Below, in pieces: positions 40,901 through 49,511 of a stretch of 64,000 nt of DNA; position 1 is the stretch's first letter; every line of letters starts with the position of its first letter. Both the position numbers and the translations under genes were made by a program. The notes under the pieces are model-generated. The model ran no database searches. It was not told the origin of the DNA and was given only the letters and a program-made list of their open reading frames with translations. The DNA is from Phormidium tanganyikae FI6-MK23 (GTDB lineage Bacteria; Cyanobacteriota; Cyanobacteriia; Leptolyngbyales; Leptolyngbyaceae), in contig JAHHHU010000013.1 in assembly GCA_019359175.1 (NCBI GenBank), positions 95,831 to 159,830 on the forward strand, in the 5' to 3' direction.

Positions 40901-41796
40901 CCTGACTCACTCACCAATGGAATCAATGCCTTATTTGTAAATGGGCAAGTGCCGGGATTGCGTTCGTACACATCTTGTTGATACTCCGGTTCGGGGCTGG
41001 TGTAGTAGCGGGTTCCTTTCGTGTTGAACAATCCATCTGTCGATCGCTCGATATTAAATGAATCCATCCTCTGAGTTGCACTGTTGTAAGCGAAAATCTG
41101 CCACCGTTGCACATCGGGCAGATGGGTTGGTACTAACAATGAGCTAAACTTGCCATTCTCCAAATTGCGAATAAAATCTAGCTCTTGCGTCGGCTCGTAA
41201 AAGGGTTTCTTCTCCAAATCTTCATAGCCCAACGCATCTTTACGGTTTGCTGGAATGTCTTTTTTGCGGCTGCGCTGATATCGCACTTCCAGCTTCGGGT
41301 TCAGCTTTCCATTGTTATACACAAAGCGATCGAGCAACAGCGTGTTATGCACAATCGCTACATCTTGTTGTTGAGCATTCTTGACAGTCACCCTTCTTAG
41401 ATCACTGTTAGCGATCGATTGGCGAAATACATACACATGCTTCTCATCGGACAAGACTTGAAAGGGAGCGTTCGCCGTCAACCGAGCCGTGGAAGACAGA
41501 AAAGCATCCGTTTCTACTAGAGGCATCCGGTGAACCCCTGCCGCTCCATAGCCAATTTGAGCAATTTCGTTGGGAAACGGCAGTCGCTGCGGTTCAATAT
41601 TCCAACATTCTGAATCGATGGTATCAATTGCCTTTGCCTGCTCCATGTCCAGCACGGTGTAGTAGATCTGCTGTTGGTTATCCATTGCAAAGGCAATCAC
41701 CGTACCTTGGTGCCGCACCATCGTTGTGTGGCTAAATTCCCGATCGGTTGCAGAAAGGTCGTAGGTTTTCGTAAATTTGCGATCGAGGGCTTGCAT
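34951..41796 (-). CDS. Giant LamG-domain protein (2281 residues)
   Basis: Three LamG/concanavalin-like domains are visible: about 303-490 (ALQFDGVDDCGRIP to GYWRMDEGAG), an outer one at about 1151-1600, and one at about 1266-1504 inserted into the outer one. Coiled-coil segments lie near 515-590, 706-726 and 830-860. A Gly-zipper helix pair lies at about 1970-2003 (GAGAGILGGGIGAMGALVG). The N-terminal 300 residues look like a beta-propeller-like reader of no named family. There is no signal peptide. The C-terminal 600 residues are unrecognised. No transport genes are adjacent. It could be an adhesin or a toxin-like effector; the sequence does not decide. Confidence 0.85.
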   Translation of the reverse strand: MQALDRKFTKTYDLSATDREFSHTTMVRHQGTVIAFAMDNQQQIYYTVLDMEQAKAIDTIDSECWNIEPQRLPFPNEIAQIGYGAAGVHRMPLVETDAFLSSTARLTANAPFQVLSDEKHVYVFRQSIANSDLRRVTVKNAQQQDVAIVHNTLLLDRFVYNNGKLNPKLEVRYQRSRKKDIPANRKDALGYEDLEKKPFYEPTQELDFIRNLENGKFSSLLVPTHLPDVQRWQIFAYNSATQRMDSFNIERSTDGLFNTKGTRYYTSPEPEYQQDVYERNPGTCPFTNKALIPLVSESGFAESALQFDGVDDCGRIPHSDRFNFATNQDFTIEVWLKAASVPTQTDMCSVLEKGTGTGAFPYAIRYINAGADARKVQVARSDGSKTSTIVSKRSINDGKFHHCAFVKQGAELVLYIDGEEAGKTNDTCTGNTQTSAPLFLASQNGQWRFFSGQMDEVRIWSRARSQEELVEEMCYRLVGNELDLVGYWRMDEGAGAVISDQTDAANHGQLFALKTVTLIKTESDIQRLNLEVQQIKQRAVEFKQQALVKPELRKELVMQSALLQEKQLQLEQLQRQQQELKLKQATAAKPLWVQSTAPVGEHPGIRRSSFSIAGRTIAAGCTALLYYQQEQAETGYNAIEKKPIKRNARVMFAVATAAQNPTQDPTNPAKNQIAVLDFAVSRAGSLAQVADTIALPLIDKSTTINPNLDQIQQLEAEILQLQTAIRDISQARVTYTPKGVIDTTIFVPRSLAMGTYEDVYPQASLEFEITVPPSLEVILDWQPVVPWSSIPARTDVIAGGTTFYPGQVMGVGAWRGVVKRLTVRQAASIPQASADLQKRLTEKQSQLASLKEGLVQVQEVKLTMPFLQVDPEGLTVMGALLGFAWTDRAPLLFESVNGRLSLYFKGQDTNEFFAAYYNVVVGRASFTVLTKTQVGTGNETKLVEGGAIRFIARTAGKVLADTTIAIAPSEPIDPKTCTVTLTNTTMGVTETWRQVPREVQAFTTVLNGMAQPTFIGALAESASKGAQELVIKGRLNYAVASKAILLVGKDSIKVTVSEVPEVEANAPTTTLSIEPMPSLPTIAIGEPVYLLPYDYATQAQVTAPIVMRSLDTGSLLVTVEPNQAVGEIQDGTAQIGEPALSAQWFADSQGSALNLDGTTNLVKTAEFFSGRDALLARFAPGSDLTLEAWVNPSEPTGNTARIITHHVIDAAKTASNYTLGLEKVGGRYKVFAAVGGKTVQTVSAIASFKQTQDEWVHLAAVFNQSYALRFNGRADWVDCGSDVTLDITGDLTIEAFICAADLSRRQGILRKGKLGDGMPYALSLNFGQLQFAFEDENSTLQTFTTTATTATLTPNRFYKVAVTRERVKPTVPDDSGDSNSPAKLPKFSTKQSYLVKFYIQGIGLISSSTYEDASPRSSSLTCAIAEKINDEGTNFQGDIAEVRVWSAARSEKDLFTRILGSEKGLVSWWRFEENEGNLAYDSKSNNHGTRFGATWIKSPDPDGSELFIYRNGEKQRTESRSPVLYQHPQFTLGSRVTGIDPNTNAYQSAEYFRGQIDEIRIWKVVRTEQQIQDNLFRPLMSDFDQLIAYYDCDRQVDSLLDQSGQQLHLKVFGAPMLSVLSTAPISNEAAPVRSALSGVKTTFHEAIASAPAVQEYGDMQTDSDGNLTAVMKRCYAYIKDRKWQLITGFKVGDLELEWIGQAQYDPQLKGFIEGAPPVPSENLTIRDANQGEVYNESSSVQLTSADSVFYTYSTSKENGIDNALRLQAGMGIQSKSDAGFGMTTEVEATNIMFGIRGNMETSNSWLSDQTVGFGKATSRLSRIDSQGAWEEGTPANQKIGKRYIPKNTGFALVESATADVFALRLKHRDPDKRITVALKMRPNPDIPRDWNIIMFPINPRYIKQGTLDGKIGLDPDRKDYPNAMEYSSDRSYFKPIEAYHLKHRIEQEQKELEADYQTFATDPAGIKGMKIGAGAGILGGGIGAMGALVGASVGSAIGGGIAFNQKSKLPSLSKMNLFNTYVWTADGGLFAETQQFSTVQQDVTAGSFSLSGMAGLFASVNTSIAKVAVGFELEALMGGHLNLTTSKTAEASSSFGVDVTLDVERDIRVRDAEQADRVGVRSLHDANGDRVKCPGKVDGYRFMTFYLEPDKEHFNDFSNKIVDRAWLEQSNDPNAAALRKAIETKSGVPWRILHRVTYISRVLPEIGTAPAGSTDETLRAANIASNWELVKRLEPYVQSKTRSYAELKVAVEQAIDRYLPELSSAKPDIVQYMSLYYQVFK

Positions 41797-42119
41797 TGTA
41801 AGAACTCCTTATAGATAGAAGTGCGGCTGGACAAGGACTGTTTTGTCTCTAAACCTTTCTGCGGGCATCTCCAGAGACTTATGCAGTCAAATCACCAAAT
41901 AGATTTAAAGTCTTGGCGATTAGCTTGTAGTAGGGAAAATTTTATGTAATCAAGGCTGTGTGGTGAGTTTATACAACAAAGAAAATATTGCTCTTTAGAA
42001 GACCGTTTCTAAAGAGCAATGTTTTGAGAATGAATTGGAGGAGAATGCGATCGGACTATCTTGTAACATCAAGACTCCATTAACTGCTCAAACACCCGCT
42101 TTGACGGAAGTGCGAGTGC
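41797..42119. other. Intergenic stretch holding a terminator
   Basis: This 323-bp gap contains the 14-bp hairpin annotated separately and the upstream region of the LamG gene. No ORF is supported. Confidence 0.6.
41987..42020 (-). terminator. Intrinsic terminator, 14-bp perfect stem
   Basis: ATTGCTCTTTAGAA pairs with TTCTAAAGAGCAAT across loop GACCGT. On the minus strand the stem is followed by ATTTTCTTTG. It lies 100 bp beyond the stop of the 42120-42653 gene and separates it from the LamG gene. Confidence 0.7.
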
Positions 42120-42653
42120 TTAAGGCATAAAATCGAGAAGTCCAGGCTTTCCCTTCCGCTTCACCGGACACAAGTAGGTGGCTAAAACCTTGTTGTCGTA
42201 GCTCCAAGACTTGACCAAATACGGCGGATTATCGGAACCATACTTCTGTTTGGAATCAAAACTGGGATTTTTGTCAATCGTCCAATAACCCCCTGCCTGA
42301 ATCTTGGCTTCTATATTACTGCCATGAACAGCGCTATAGGTTTCGACACCGCACGTGACGGAATCCGCGTACGTCAAACGCTCTTTCAGAATCACACGAA
42401 TCGCTGCGACATCGAGCATACGACCGCGCGCCTTACTCGGGTTACAATCCTTGTTTCTCCAGTTGCAGCAGCTATTATCCCTGGCGTTAATTCCAGTCGC
42501 CATGCCTTTCCACTCAGACTGTTGAAAATAGATTTTTTTGTCGGTGCCATTGTAGACACAAAAGGCATCGGCGCGGGTACCCATGACTCCAAATGCTCCA
42601 AGCAGGGTCGTTACTGTCGAAAGAGAGAGAATCAGTGCGATCGTAGGTTTCAT
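42120..42653 (-). CDS. Secreted Cys-rich protein, unknown (DUF1036-like)
   Basis: The 177-residue protein has a Sec signal peptide (about 1-30, LSLSTVTTLLGAFGVMGTRADA). A mature domain follows with FCVYNGTDKKIYFQQSEW, which resembles DUF1036-type beta-sandwich starts, and CCNWRNKDCNPS. It has seven Cys after the signal, suggesting disulphides. The similarity to DUF1036 is weak and is my inference. It is on the same strand as the next upstream secreted protein (136 bp away) and has its own terminator. Confidence 0.75.
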   Translation of the reverse strand: MKPTIALILSLSTVTTLLGAFGVMGTRADAFCVYNGTDKKIYFQQSEWKGMATGINARDNSCCNWRNKDCNPSKARGRMLDVAAIRVILKERLTYADSVTCGVETYSAVHGSNIEAKIQAGGYWTIDKNPSFDSKQKYGSDNPPYLVKSWSYDNKVLATYLCPVKRKGKPGLLDFMP

Positions 42654-42788
42654 GAATTTACTCCTAAAGTGGCTCAGTCATCACGGCATAGAACCCATTT
42701 CAAATGGGTTTTGCTTTAATCTGGTGTGCGAAAAATCTTGAGGTGGATCATTCGAGGCAAGAAAACCGGGGCATTTCACCCGATCCCA

Positions 42789-43664
42789 TCATTTTCCTGT
42801 CACAAGACCCGCTTGCGGACGTGTTGCTGGTTGCTGGAATACGATCGATTCTCCATTGAACAAGCCCGATACTGTTTGATTCGGATAGGTTCTCTTGTTC
42901 CAGCGCAGGTTGTCGATCGCTTGTTGCTTTGTCCAATTGGGTTCAAATCCCACCCGTACCCCGTTCCAAAACAACTCATAGCCGACTTTTTGCCCGTTTA
43001 GCACTCCTTCAACTCGCTTGTTAGAATAAGCTTTCTTGTTTTGTTGCAGATTATTGATCGCTTGCTGCATTGTCCAACTCGGTTCAAACCCGACTCGAAC
43101 GCCATCCCAGAACAATTCATAGCCGATTTTCTGACCCTCGAAATAGCCTTCGACTTTTTGATTTGGGTACGTTTTCTTCGCCATCTCCAGATGAGCGATC
43201 GCATCTTGGCGCGACCAATTCGGGGAGTTTGCAATTCTGACCCCATCCAAATAATAGGTGTAGCCTTTTTCCGCCAGATGACCATCATTGCTGAGAAAAT
43301 AACCTTTGGGTAAGGTCAGGCTAAATGCTTGTCGTTGAGCTGTGCCCACTTGTTGCACTGCACCTTGTAGCTTCGGCGTTGCGCCTGGCTCAAAACAACC
43401 TTCAACCCGAAAACGACCACTCGCAGTGTTGATCGCAACCACCGGACACCCTCCTTCGGGGGGCAGCAGCGTTTTCTGACTGGTGACGCTTTGCGATCGA
43501 GCGTAGAGTTCGTAGCCAGTCGGCTGTAAATTCGCACAAACATTGATGCCAAGTGCTTGGGTGCATTGAGCTTCAGGTGCATCTGCTTTTGCCGAGGAAG
43601 GGAAAACAACGCTGCCCGCAACAATCGAGGTTAAAGCCAAAATGAGAAAGGCTGAGTGAGTCAT
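42789..43664 (-). CDS. Secreted protein with three tandem 45-residue repeats
   Basis: The 291-residue protein has a signal peptide (MTHSAFLILALTSIVAGSVV, cleaved near SAKADA). A Cys-bearing middle part follows, then about 3.5 tandem repeats from about residue 135. The unit is YELFWDGVRVGFEPSWTMQQ, then AINNL, then KKxYxNxxVEGxxxGQKIG. The repeats alternate beta hairpins and a short helix with conserved Trp and Tyr. The ATG at 43664 has a GGAG site and is preferred to 43703. I do not recognise the repeat. It is a likely periplasmic or extracellular binding module. Confidence 0.78.
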   Translation of the reverse strand: MTHSAFLILALTSIVAGSVVFPSSAKADAPEAQCTQALGINVCANLQPTGYELYARSQSVTSQKTLLPPEGGCPVVAINTASGRFRVEGCFEPGATPKLQGAVQQVGTAQRQAFSLTLPKGYFLSNDGHLAEKGYTYYLDGVRIANSPNWSRQDAIAHLEMAKKTYPNQKVEGYFEGQKIGYELFWDGVRVGFEPSWTMQQAINNLQQNKKAYSNKRVEGVLNGQKVGYELFWNGVRVGFEPNWTKQQAIDNLRWNKRTYPNQTVSGLFNGESIVFQQPATRPQAGLVTGK

Positions 43665-43851
43665 AATCAGAATCTCCAGTGAAGAGTTGGTGACGGCAGG
43701 CAATTGATTTAGGAAATTTGCCGCTTACTCATTCCTGCGGGCTACCAGAACGGTCTATGCAACTCAGAGCGGAAAGATGACAATTTTGTTACACAATCTT
43801 TCCGCGTCGAGTTCCTGTAGCATAGACAACGAACATTCTGATGAGGCTCCG

Positions 43852-46551
43852 ATGACTGAACTTGCCCATCCTTCCCGATTGAAACAGTTAATCAGCCTGA
43901 TACTGATGAGTCTCTGCGCTCAAGGTTGCTGGATTGAAACTGCATTGTCTCAGATTGTGCCGGATGCTTCGCTGGGGACAGAATCATCGCTCTCAACTGG
44001 CAATGTGATCACGGGTGGATCACAGCGAGGGGCAAATCTATTCCATAGCTTCGCGCAATTTAATATTGGCGATCGACAACGCATTGACTTTGCCAATCCT
44101 GCGGGAGCCGATCGCATTTTCGCGCGGGTCACAGGAAACACTCGCTCTGAAATTTTGGGTACCTTGGGCATATTAGGCAATGCTGATTTATTCTTGCTCA
44201 ATCCCAATGGCATTACTTTTGGAGCGAATGCCGCATTAGATGTGCGAGGTTCATTCGTTGCGAGTACAGCGAATAGTCTGATCTTTGATAATGGATTTTC
44301 CTTTAGTACAGTCACTCCGCAAACTCCACCACTGCTGACCATTAGCGCTCCGCTAGGACTGCAATACCCAAGCAACCTCAGTTCTATTCAGTTACAAAGA
44401 GCAAGTCTCCAGGTTTCCGATGGCAAAAGGTTAGCGCTTTTGGGCGGAGATGTAAGTTTGGAAGGCTCAACATTACTCGCGCCGAGTGGACAAGTCGAGC
44501 TAGGAGAACCCCAAGGAAATGTTTCTCTCTCCGCTGGAACTTCTGTAGATGTCAGTGGGACAGGGAGCGGTAACATTGCTATCAATGCTCGTAATATTAC
44601 GATTTCTGAGGGAAGCCGATTATTTGCAGGCATCGCATCCAATACGATCGGCGATGCTAAGCTAGCTGGAGGCATCCGTCTCAATGCGATCGAAGCCATC
44701 AACCTAAACGATAGTGAAATTCTAATCTTTGTATTGCCCGGAGCAGTGGGAAACAGCGGCAATGTCGATATTAGTACAAATTCGCTGCTCATCAACAATG
44801 GAGGTCAAATTAACATCACTACAGCGGGACAAGGCAATGCAGGCAATGTAAATATTAACGTGGTCAATTCAGTCAGATTGAGTCAGCTTAGCCCGGCTGG
44901 ATTTCAGAGCGCAATTTTCTCGATCGCAGGTAACAATGCTCAGGGAAATGCGGGCAACATTAACATTTCTGCTGGTGAACTTTACCTAAATGATTATTCA
45001 GGACTTTCGACTGTGCTAAGAGAAGGGGCGATCGGTAAAGCAGGAGATATCAATATTACAACAGGACAGTTAACCTTTGCAGATTTCAGCGTTCTGAATG
45101 CCGCTACCTTTGGACAAGGAGATTCGGGCAACATTTCGGTTAAAGTAAATGGTGCAATTTCTCTAACCAATGGCAGCGCGATCGCCAACCAAGTGTTTCC
45201 AGACGCGATCGGGAACGTTGGTAATATCACGATCGAAGGACATTCTCTATCCTTAACCAGTGGCTCAGAAATTCTTGCAAATGGCGCACCTAGAGAAAGA
45301 GCGGGTAATATTATCGTCAATGCTAGAGACTCTATTAGTCTAATTGGAATCGGAACCGAGGGAATCGCTCAAGGAGTCTCTAGTGGATTATTCAGTGATA
45401 CTACGAGTGACAGCTTTGCTATAGGGGGATCAATCCAAGTCAACGCACCAAGCTTAATGATTGCAGATGGAGCCGTGATTGATGCAGGCAGTCGCAATGC
45501 TGCGAGAGGTGGCGATATTGCAATCAATGTCGATCGACTGAGAATCACTGGAGGCGGGCAAATTCTGACGACTGCTAAAAGTAGTGGACAAGCTGGAGAT
45601 ATTGCAGTTCAAGCCGCTTCAGACATTTTCTTGTCAGGTCGTGATCCAGGATTTGAGACTCGTCTCGCTCAGTTTGGAGCGGAAGTCGTTGACCAAATTG
45701 ATGCCGCTAGTGGCATTTTTGCAAACACACTCGCTGGCTCTAGTGGCACTGGTGGTAATATTTCCGTCCGTTCTCGTGCAGTGCGAGTTCAAGAGGATGC
45801 TCGAGTTGCAGTCGATAGCCAAGGTGTAGGTGCAGGCGGCAGCGTTCAGGTACAAACAAACTTACTCACACTCAGCGATCATGCAGCAATCTCGGCAGAA
45901 ACACAAAGCAATACAGGCGGAAACATTACTTTAAGTGTGCCAGATTTATTACTATTGCGGCGTGGTAGTTCAATTTCTACCACTGCTGGTATTGCTCAGG
46001 GAAACGGTGATGGTGGCAACATTAATCTTACGTCGGGTTTTATTGTAGCCATTCCGAATGAAAATAGCGATATTACTGCCAATGCGTTTAGCGGGCGAGG
46101 CGGCAATATTACCATCACCACTCAGGGAATTTTTGGAACTGATTTTCGCGATCGCCAGACAGCCTTGAGCGATATCACAGCAAGTTCCCAATTCGGCATT
46201 AATGGAGTCGTGACCATTAATACCCTGGCACTTGATCCCCTTCAAGGCACGAGCGAACTTCCCACCCGCTTCAGTTCTCCTTCGATTGCTCAAGGGTGTC
46301 AAGCAAGCAGTCGCACCAGTCGCTTTGTCAATCAAGGTCGAGGTGGGGTGTCTATTAGTCCTGCCGATCCACTTGTTGCAGAGATGATCTGGCAAGATTG
46401 GGAACTGATTGATCATAGTCAAGCGAGCCACAACCCTAAAGAGATTACCGAAGCACAAGGTTGGGTCAAACAATCCGATGGAACAGTGGCGTTGGTTGCT
46501 AACCCCGATCGCGCGATGAATGATTGCCCCACCTCACAACCAATTCCCTAG
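43852..46551 (+). CDS. Filamentous haemagglutinin N-terminal (TPS) domain protein
   Basis: The 899-residue protein has a signal region (about 8-34) and a two-partner-secretion domain (about 35-180). The TPS part contains the NxxNPNGI-type motif (LFLLNPNGITFGANAALD) and FHSFAQFNIGDRQRIDFANP. The rest is beta-helical, with repeats of GNAGNINI- and GGNITI-like strands to about residue 790. It should cross the outer membrane through a TpsB/ShlB-type porin, and no such gene is in the window. The ATG at 43852 follows a GAGG site and is preferred to 43777. The 3' end overlaps the convergent TPR-CHAT gene by 18 bp. Confidence 0.92.
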   Translation: MTELAHPSRLKQLISLILMSLCAQGCWIETALSQIVPDASLGTESSLSTGNVITGGSQRGANLFHSFAQFNIGDRQRIDFANPAGADRIFARVTGNTRSEILGTLGILGNADLFLLNPNGITFGANAALDVRGSFVASTANSLIFDNGFSFSTVTPQTPPLLTISAPLGLQYPSNLSSIQLQRASLQVSDGKRLALLGGDVSLEGSTLLAPSGQVELGEPQGNVSLSAGTSVDVSGTGSGNIAINARNITISEGSRLFAGIASNTIGDAKLAGGIRLNAIEAINLNDSEILIFVLPGAVGNSGNVDISTNSLLINNGGQINITTAGQGNAGNVNINVVNSVRLSQLSPAGFQSAIFSIAGNNAQGNAGNINISAGELYLNDYSGLSTVLREGAIGKAGDINITTGQLTFADFSVLNAATFGQGDSGNISVKVNGAISLTNGSAIANQVFPDAIGNVGNITIEGHSLSLTSGSEILANGAPRERAGNIIVNARDSISLIGIGTEGIAQGVSSGLFSDTTSDSFAIGGSIQVNAPSLMIADGAVIDAGSRNAARGGDIAINVDRLRITGGGQILTTAKSSGQAGDIAVQAASDIFLSGRDPGFETRLAQFGAEVVDQIDAASGIFANTLAGSSGTGGNISVRSRAVRVQEDARVAVDSQGVGAGGSVQVQTNLLTLSDHAAISAETQSNTGGNITLSVPDLLLLRRGSSISTTAGIAQGNGDGGNINLTSGFIVAIPNENSDITANAFSGRGGNITITTQGIFGTDFRDRQTALSDITASSQFGINGVVTINTLALDPLQGTSELPTRFSSPSIAQGCQASSRTSRFVNQGRGGVSISPADPLVAEMIWQDWELIDHSQASHNPKEITEAQGWVKQSDGTVALVANPDRAMNDCPTSQPIP

Positions 46552-49227
46552 TAAGACATAAGGTGCCCAATACCTAGGATGGCGGAAATTCGGATCATGG
46601 AGCAAGGTCAACTGTGCTTGTCTTAACGCTTCTGCCTTCGAGACGTCGCCTTTGGCTAATTGGCGATAAAACTGACCCACAAACAGCGCCCCCGATTGAT
46701 CATCTAAGCTCCACAGCGATGCTAAAGTACTTCTTGCTCCAGCTTGCACTGCCACACCTGCCAATCCTAGGGCGGCTCGTTTATCACCTTCAGCCGTTTC
46801 ACACGCACTCAGAACTAATAGCTCGATCGCTTGTGTTTGCAAGTCGTCGCGATCGCGCAATAGCTGACTCAATTCATTCACCTTAATCGGCTTATCCCAC
46901 GCCAACACAAACGTTTCGTCGGCATTCGAGCTAAATTGTCCGTGCGTTGCCAAATGCACGATCGGAAATGGTAAGGCTTGTATCTGTTCCCGCAGCTTTG
47001 AACTTGTAAACGTCTGATTGAGTAGAACCTGACTCGTTACTTCAGTTTGAATTTCTTTTAGTTCTGAGCCAACATTCGTTAATGCACTGAATCCGTGACG
47101 TTCTTCGGTTAATCCAGCCGCGATCGCCTTCAGCGCCCGATTCTGTAATGACTGAGGATTCAGCAATTGCAACCCAGGTGACAATGCAATACTGTAGCGC
47201 TCGATCAAGTAGCGTTGTCCATCATAAAGTGTGGAGATCGGTACATTGCGTAATGCACCATCTAAAACGAATACCAATGTCTCTGTTTTCTGCTGATCTA
47301 ACTCGGCTGAAATGGGCTGAATCATCCAGTCATACAATTTCTTTCCAAGTTGTTTTCCTTCTGGTGTTGTAATTGGTTTTTCTAAATTCTGTCGAAGTTC
47401 ATCTAAGGTTGTTTCTAGTTCAGATTGCGCGATCGCAGTCGTATAGTGTCGTAGAGATTGACCCGGAATGCTGAGAATAATCTCTAAGCGATCGCGCAAA
47501 ATAATCGGATAAACAATGGCTGATTTAGTTTGGGTTTGGGTAAGTGCATCGATCTCCACAAGTTTTCCTTCTAAACAAGCGGTGCGGAAGAAGTTATTTA
47601 ATTCAGCAATTCGCAGCGATTCAATCACCTCGCGGGCTTGTTTGAGATTCACTTGCGATGGATTGGGGGAACTTAGCAACACTTCCACATATTCCCGATA
47701 CACTGGCTCAACTCGCTCTCGAAAAGAGAACTGTAAATCGGGACTCGTCGCCGCCAAATCTGTCCGAATCGATTGCAAGGCTTGAAACGCCGCCCCGTAG
47801 CTCTGTGTTGCCGCTTGAAGTTGCCCCTGTGCCCGTAGAAGCCGTCCTAATTGCCATTGCCATTGATATGAAATTTCTGGTGATTGCATTGTTTGAGCAA
47901 TAATTAGCGCTTGTTCTGTAAGCTTCTGCGCTTCAGATCGCTGTTGTGTTTGCTCATACACTTGACCGAGATATCCTAGCGCATAAGTTTCCGCCCGTCG
48001 ATCGCCCAATTGCCTCGACTCTTGTAGCGCAATTCCCAGCATTCGAGCCGTGGCTAACTTGTCTAATTTAATCAGACTTTGAGCAAAGTTAATTCGGGCA
48101 TAAACCGTCGATCGACTCAAAGGTAATGTTGCTAATCGTGATTGAATTTCAGGAATCAGCGATCTTGCTTTTTCCCATTGCCCCACCTCGACTAGCAAAC
48201 TAAATTGATTCAGTAACGCTTGAGGTTGGTTTGCAGCGATCGCTTGTTGATAGAAATTTAATGCTGCTTCTGTGTCTTTCTGTGATCGCGCTACATTTCC
48301 CAAGCTCAGTAATGTCGCTCCAGCTTCCTGAGCATCTGCAATCTTCAAACTTTGTTCTAGAACCTGACGCGAGCGCGCCGCATCCCCTACTGATAGCCAA
48401 CTATTACCCAAACTTCTTAGAGCGATCGCTTTAAGCCGCAAATCAGGCTGGCGTTGAAGTGATCGTTCAACCTCAGTTAACGTTTTCCTGGCTTGAATCA
48501 TCAATCCTAACGCCTGCTGCGCCTGAACTTGATTGAGCAAGCTCCCAATTCTAGGCGTTTCCTCACCGATGCGCGTATACAGCACGGTTGCTCGTTGCCA
48601 AGTGACTAACGCCGTTTCAATCTGTCCCTGAGCAAACTGAATCCCACCTTGAGTATTCAAAACTTGAGCCAGAATTCGAGAGTTGTTCTGCGATGTTCCC
48701 TCTAGCAAGACCAAGCTTTTAGTAATAAACTGAGACGCTTCTGAGAGTGACCCAATTTGCTGCTGTGCCAAAGCTAGATAGCTCAGAACCAGGGCATGAT
48801 TTAAGAGATCGCTTTGAGCTTGATAACGAGTCGCTGCTTGCTGCCAGACTGCGATCGCTTGGGCATATTGCTCGGTTTGATAATAAATTCGTCCTTGCTG
48901 CACCAGTTGAGTAGCGGCTAGCCTATCCATTGCCACCGTTTGTGCAGATAATGAAGCTGCACGTTGGATATACTGCGGATTGGAAGTTGCGCTGTGAGGG
49001 ACAGAGAAGGCAAATGCTGCTTCTCCCAATTCTGTTCCCGCCAGTAAAAATAGACCGACCACGATTACGATTTGCGAAGAAGCTGCTTGCCCACCCACTA
49101 TTCTTTTTTTCTCATCAAATTGGTACAACACAATATTTCTTCCTTCTACACATATTGCATTAAACAATACTTTGGGTGCAATTCGTAAGTGATGAAATGC
49201 GGTACTGAGTCCGGCAGTGAACAACAT
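46534..49227 (-). CDS. TPR-CHAT protease-like protein
   Basis: The 897-residue protein has a hydrophobic N-terminal segment (about 50-72, IVIVVGLFLLAGTELGEAAF) that may be a signal or anchor. TPR repeats fill about 100-480 (for example AATQLVQQGRIYYQTEQYAQ). A CHAT domain (about 590-897) has His in LATHGQFSS and Cys in LSACETAEGD, plus the typical ASLWSLDDQSGA and HPRYWAPYVLLGNW end. The candidate dyad is intact. The true start may lie downstream of 49227. The tail-to-tail neighbour is a TPS haemagglutinin, an association I recognise as common in cyanobacteria, which suggests a functional link such as processing. Confidence 0.9.
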   Translation of the reverse strand: MLFTAGLSTAFHHLRIAPKVLFNAICVEGRNIVLYQFDEKKRIVGGQAASSQIVIVVGLFLLAGTELGEAAFAFSVPHSATSNPQYIQRAASLSAQTVAMDRLAATQLVQQGRIYYQTEQYAQAIAVWQQAATRYQAQSDLLNHALVLSYLALAQQQIGSLSEASQFITKSLVLLEGTSQNNSRILAQVLNTQGGIQFAQGQIETALVTWQRATVLYTRIGEETPRIGSLLNQVQAQQALGLMIQARKTLTEVERSLQRQPDLRLKAIALRSLGNSWLSVGDAARSRQVLEQSLKIADAQEAGATLLSLGNVARSQKDTEAALNFYQQAIAANQPQALLNQFSLLVEVGQWEKARSLIPEIQSRLATLPLSRSTVYARINFAQSLIKLDKLATARMLGIALQESRQLGDRRAETYALGYLGQVYEQTQQRSEAQKLTEQALIIAQTMQSPEISYQWQWQLGRLLRAQGQLQAATQSYGAAFQALQSIRTDLAATSPDLQFSFRERVEPVYREYVEVLLSSPNPSQVNLKQAREVIESLRIAELNNFFRTACLEGKLVEIDALTQTQTKSAIVYPIILRDRLEIILSIPGQSLRHYTTAIAQSELETTLDELRQNLEKPITTPEGKQLGKKLYDWMIQPISAELDQQKTETLVFVLDGALRNVPISTLYDGQRYLIERYSIALSPGLQLLNPQSLQNRALKAIAAGLTEERHGFSALTNVGSELKEIQTEVTSQVLLNQTFTSSKLREQIQALPFPIVHLATHGQFSSNADETFVLAWDKPIKVNELSQLLRDRDDLQTQAIELLVLSACETAEGDKRAALGLAGVAVQAGARSTLASLWSLDDQSGALFVGQFYRQLAKGDVSKAEALRQAQLTLLHDPNFRHPRYWAPYVLLGNWL

Positions 49228-49313
49228 CAGCGCACCCGCATCGTTTGCAACAGCAATCCGTTCAGGAAGTCAGACAAACTGTGTGGTCGCCTGCGTTGGA
49301 CGCAACGGCTGCA

Positions 49314-49511
<198 letters not shown>

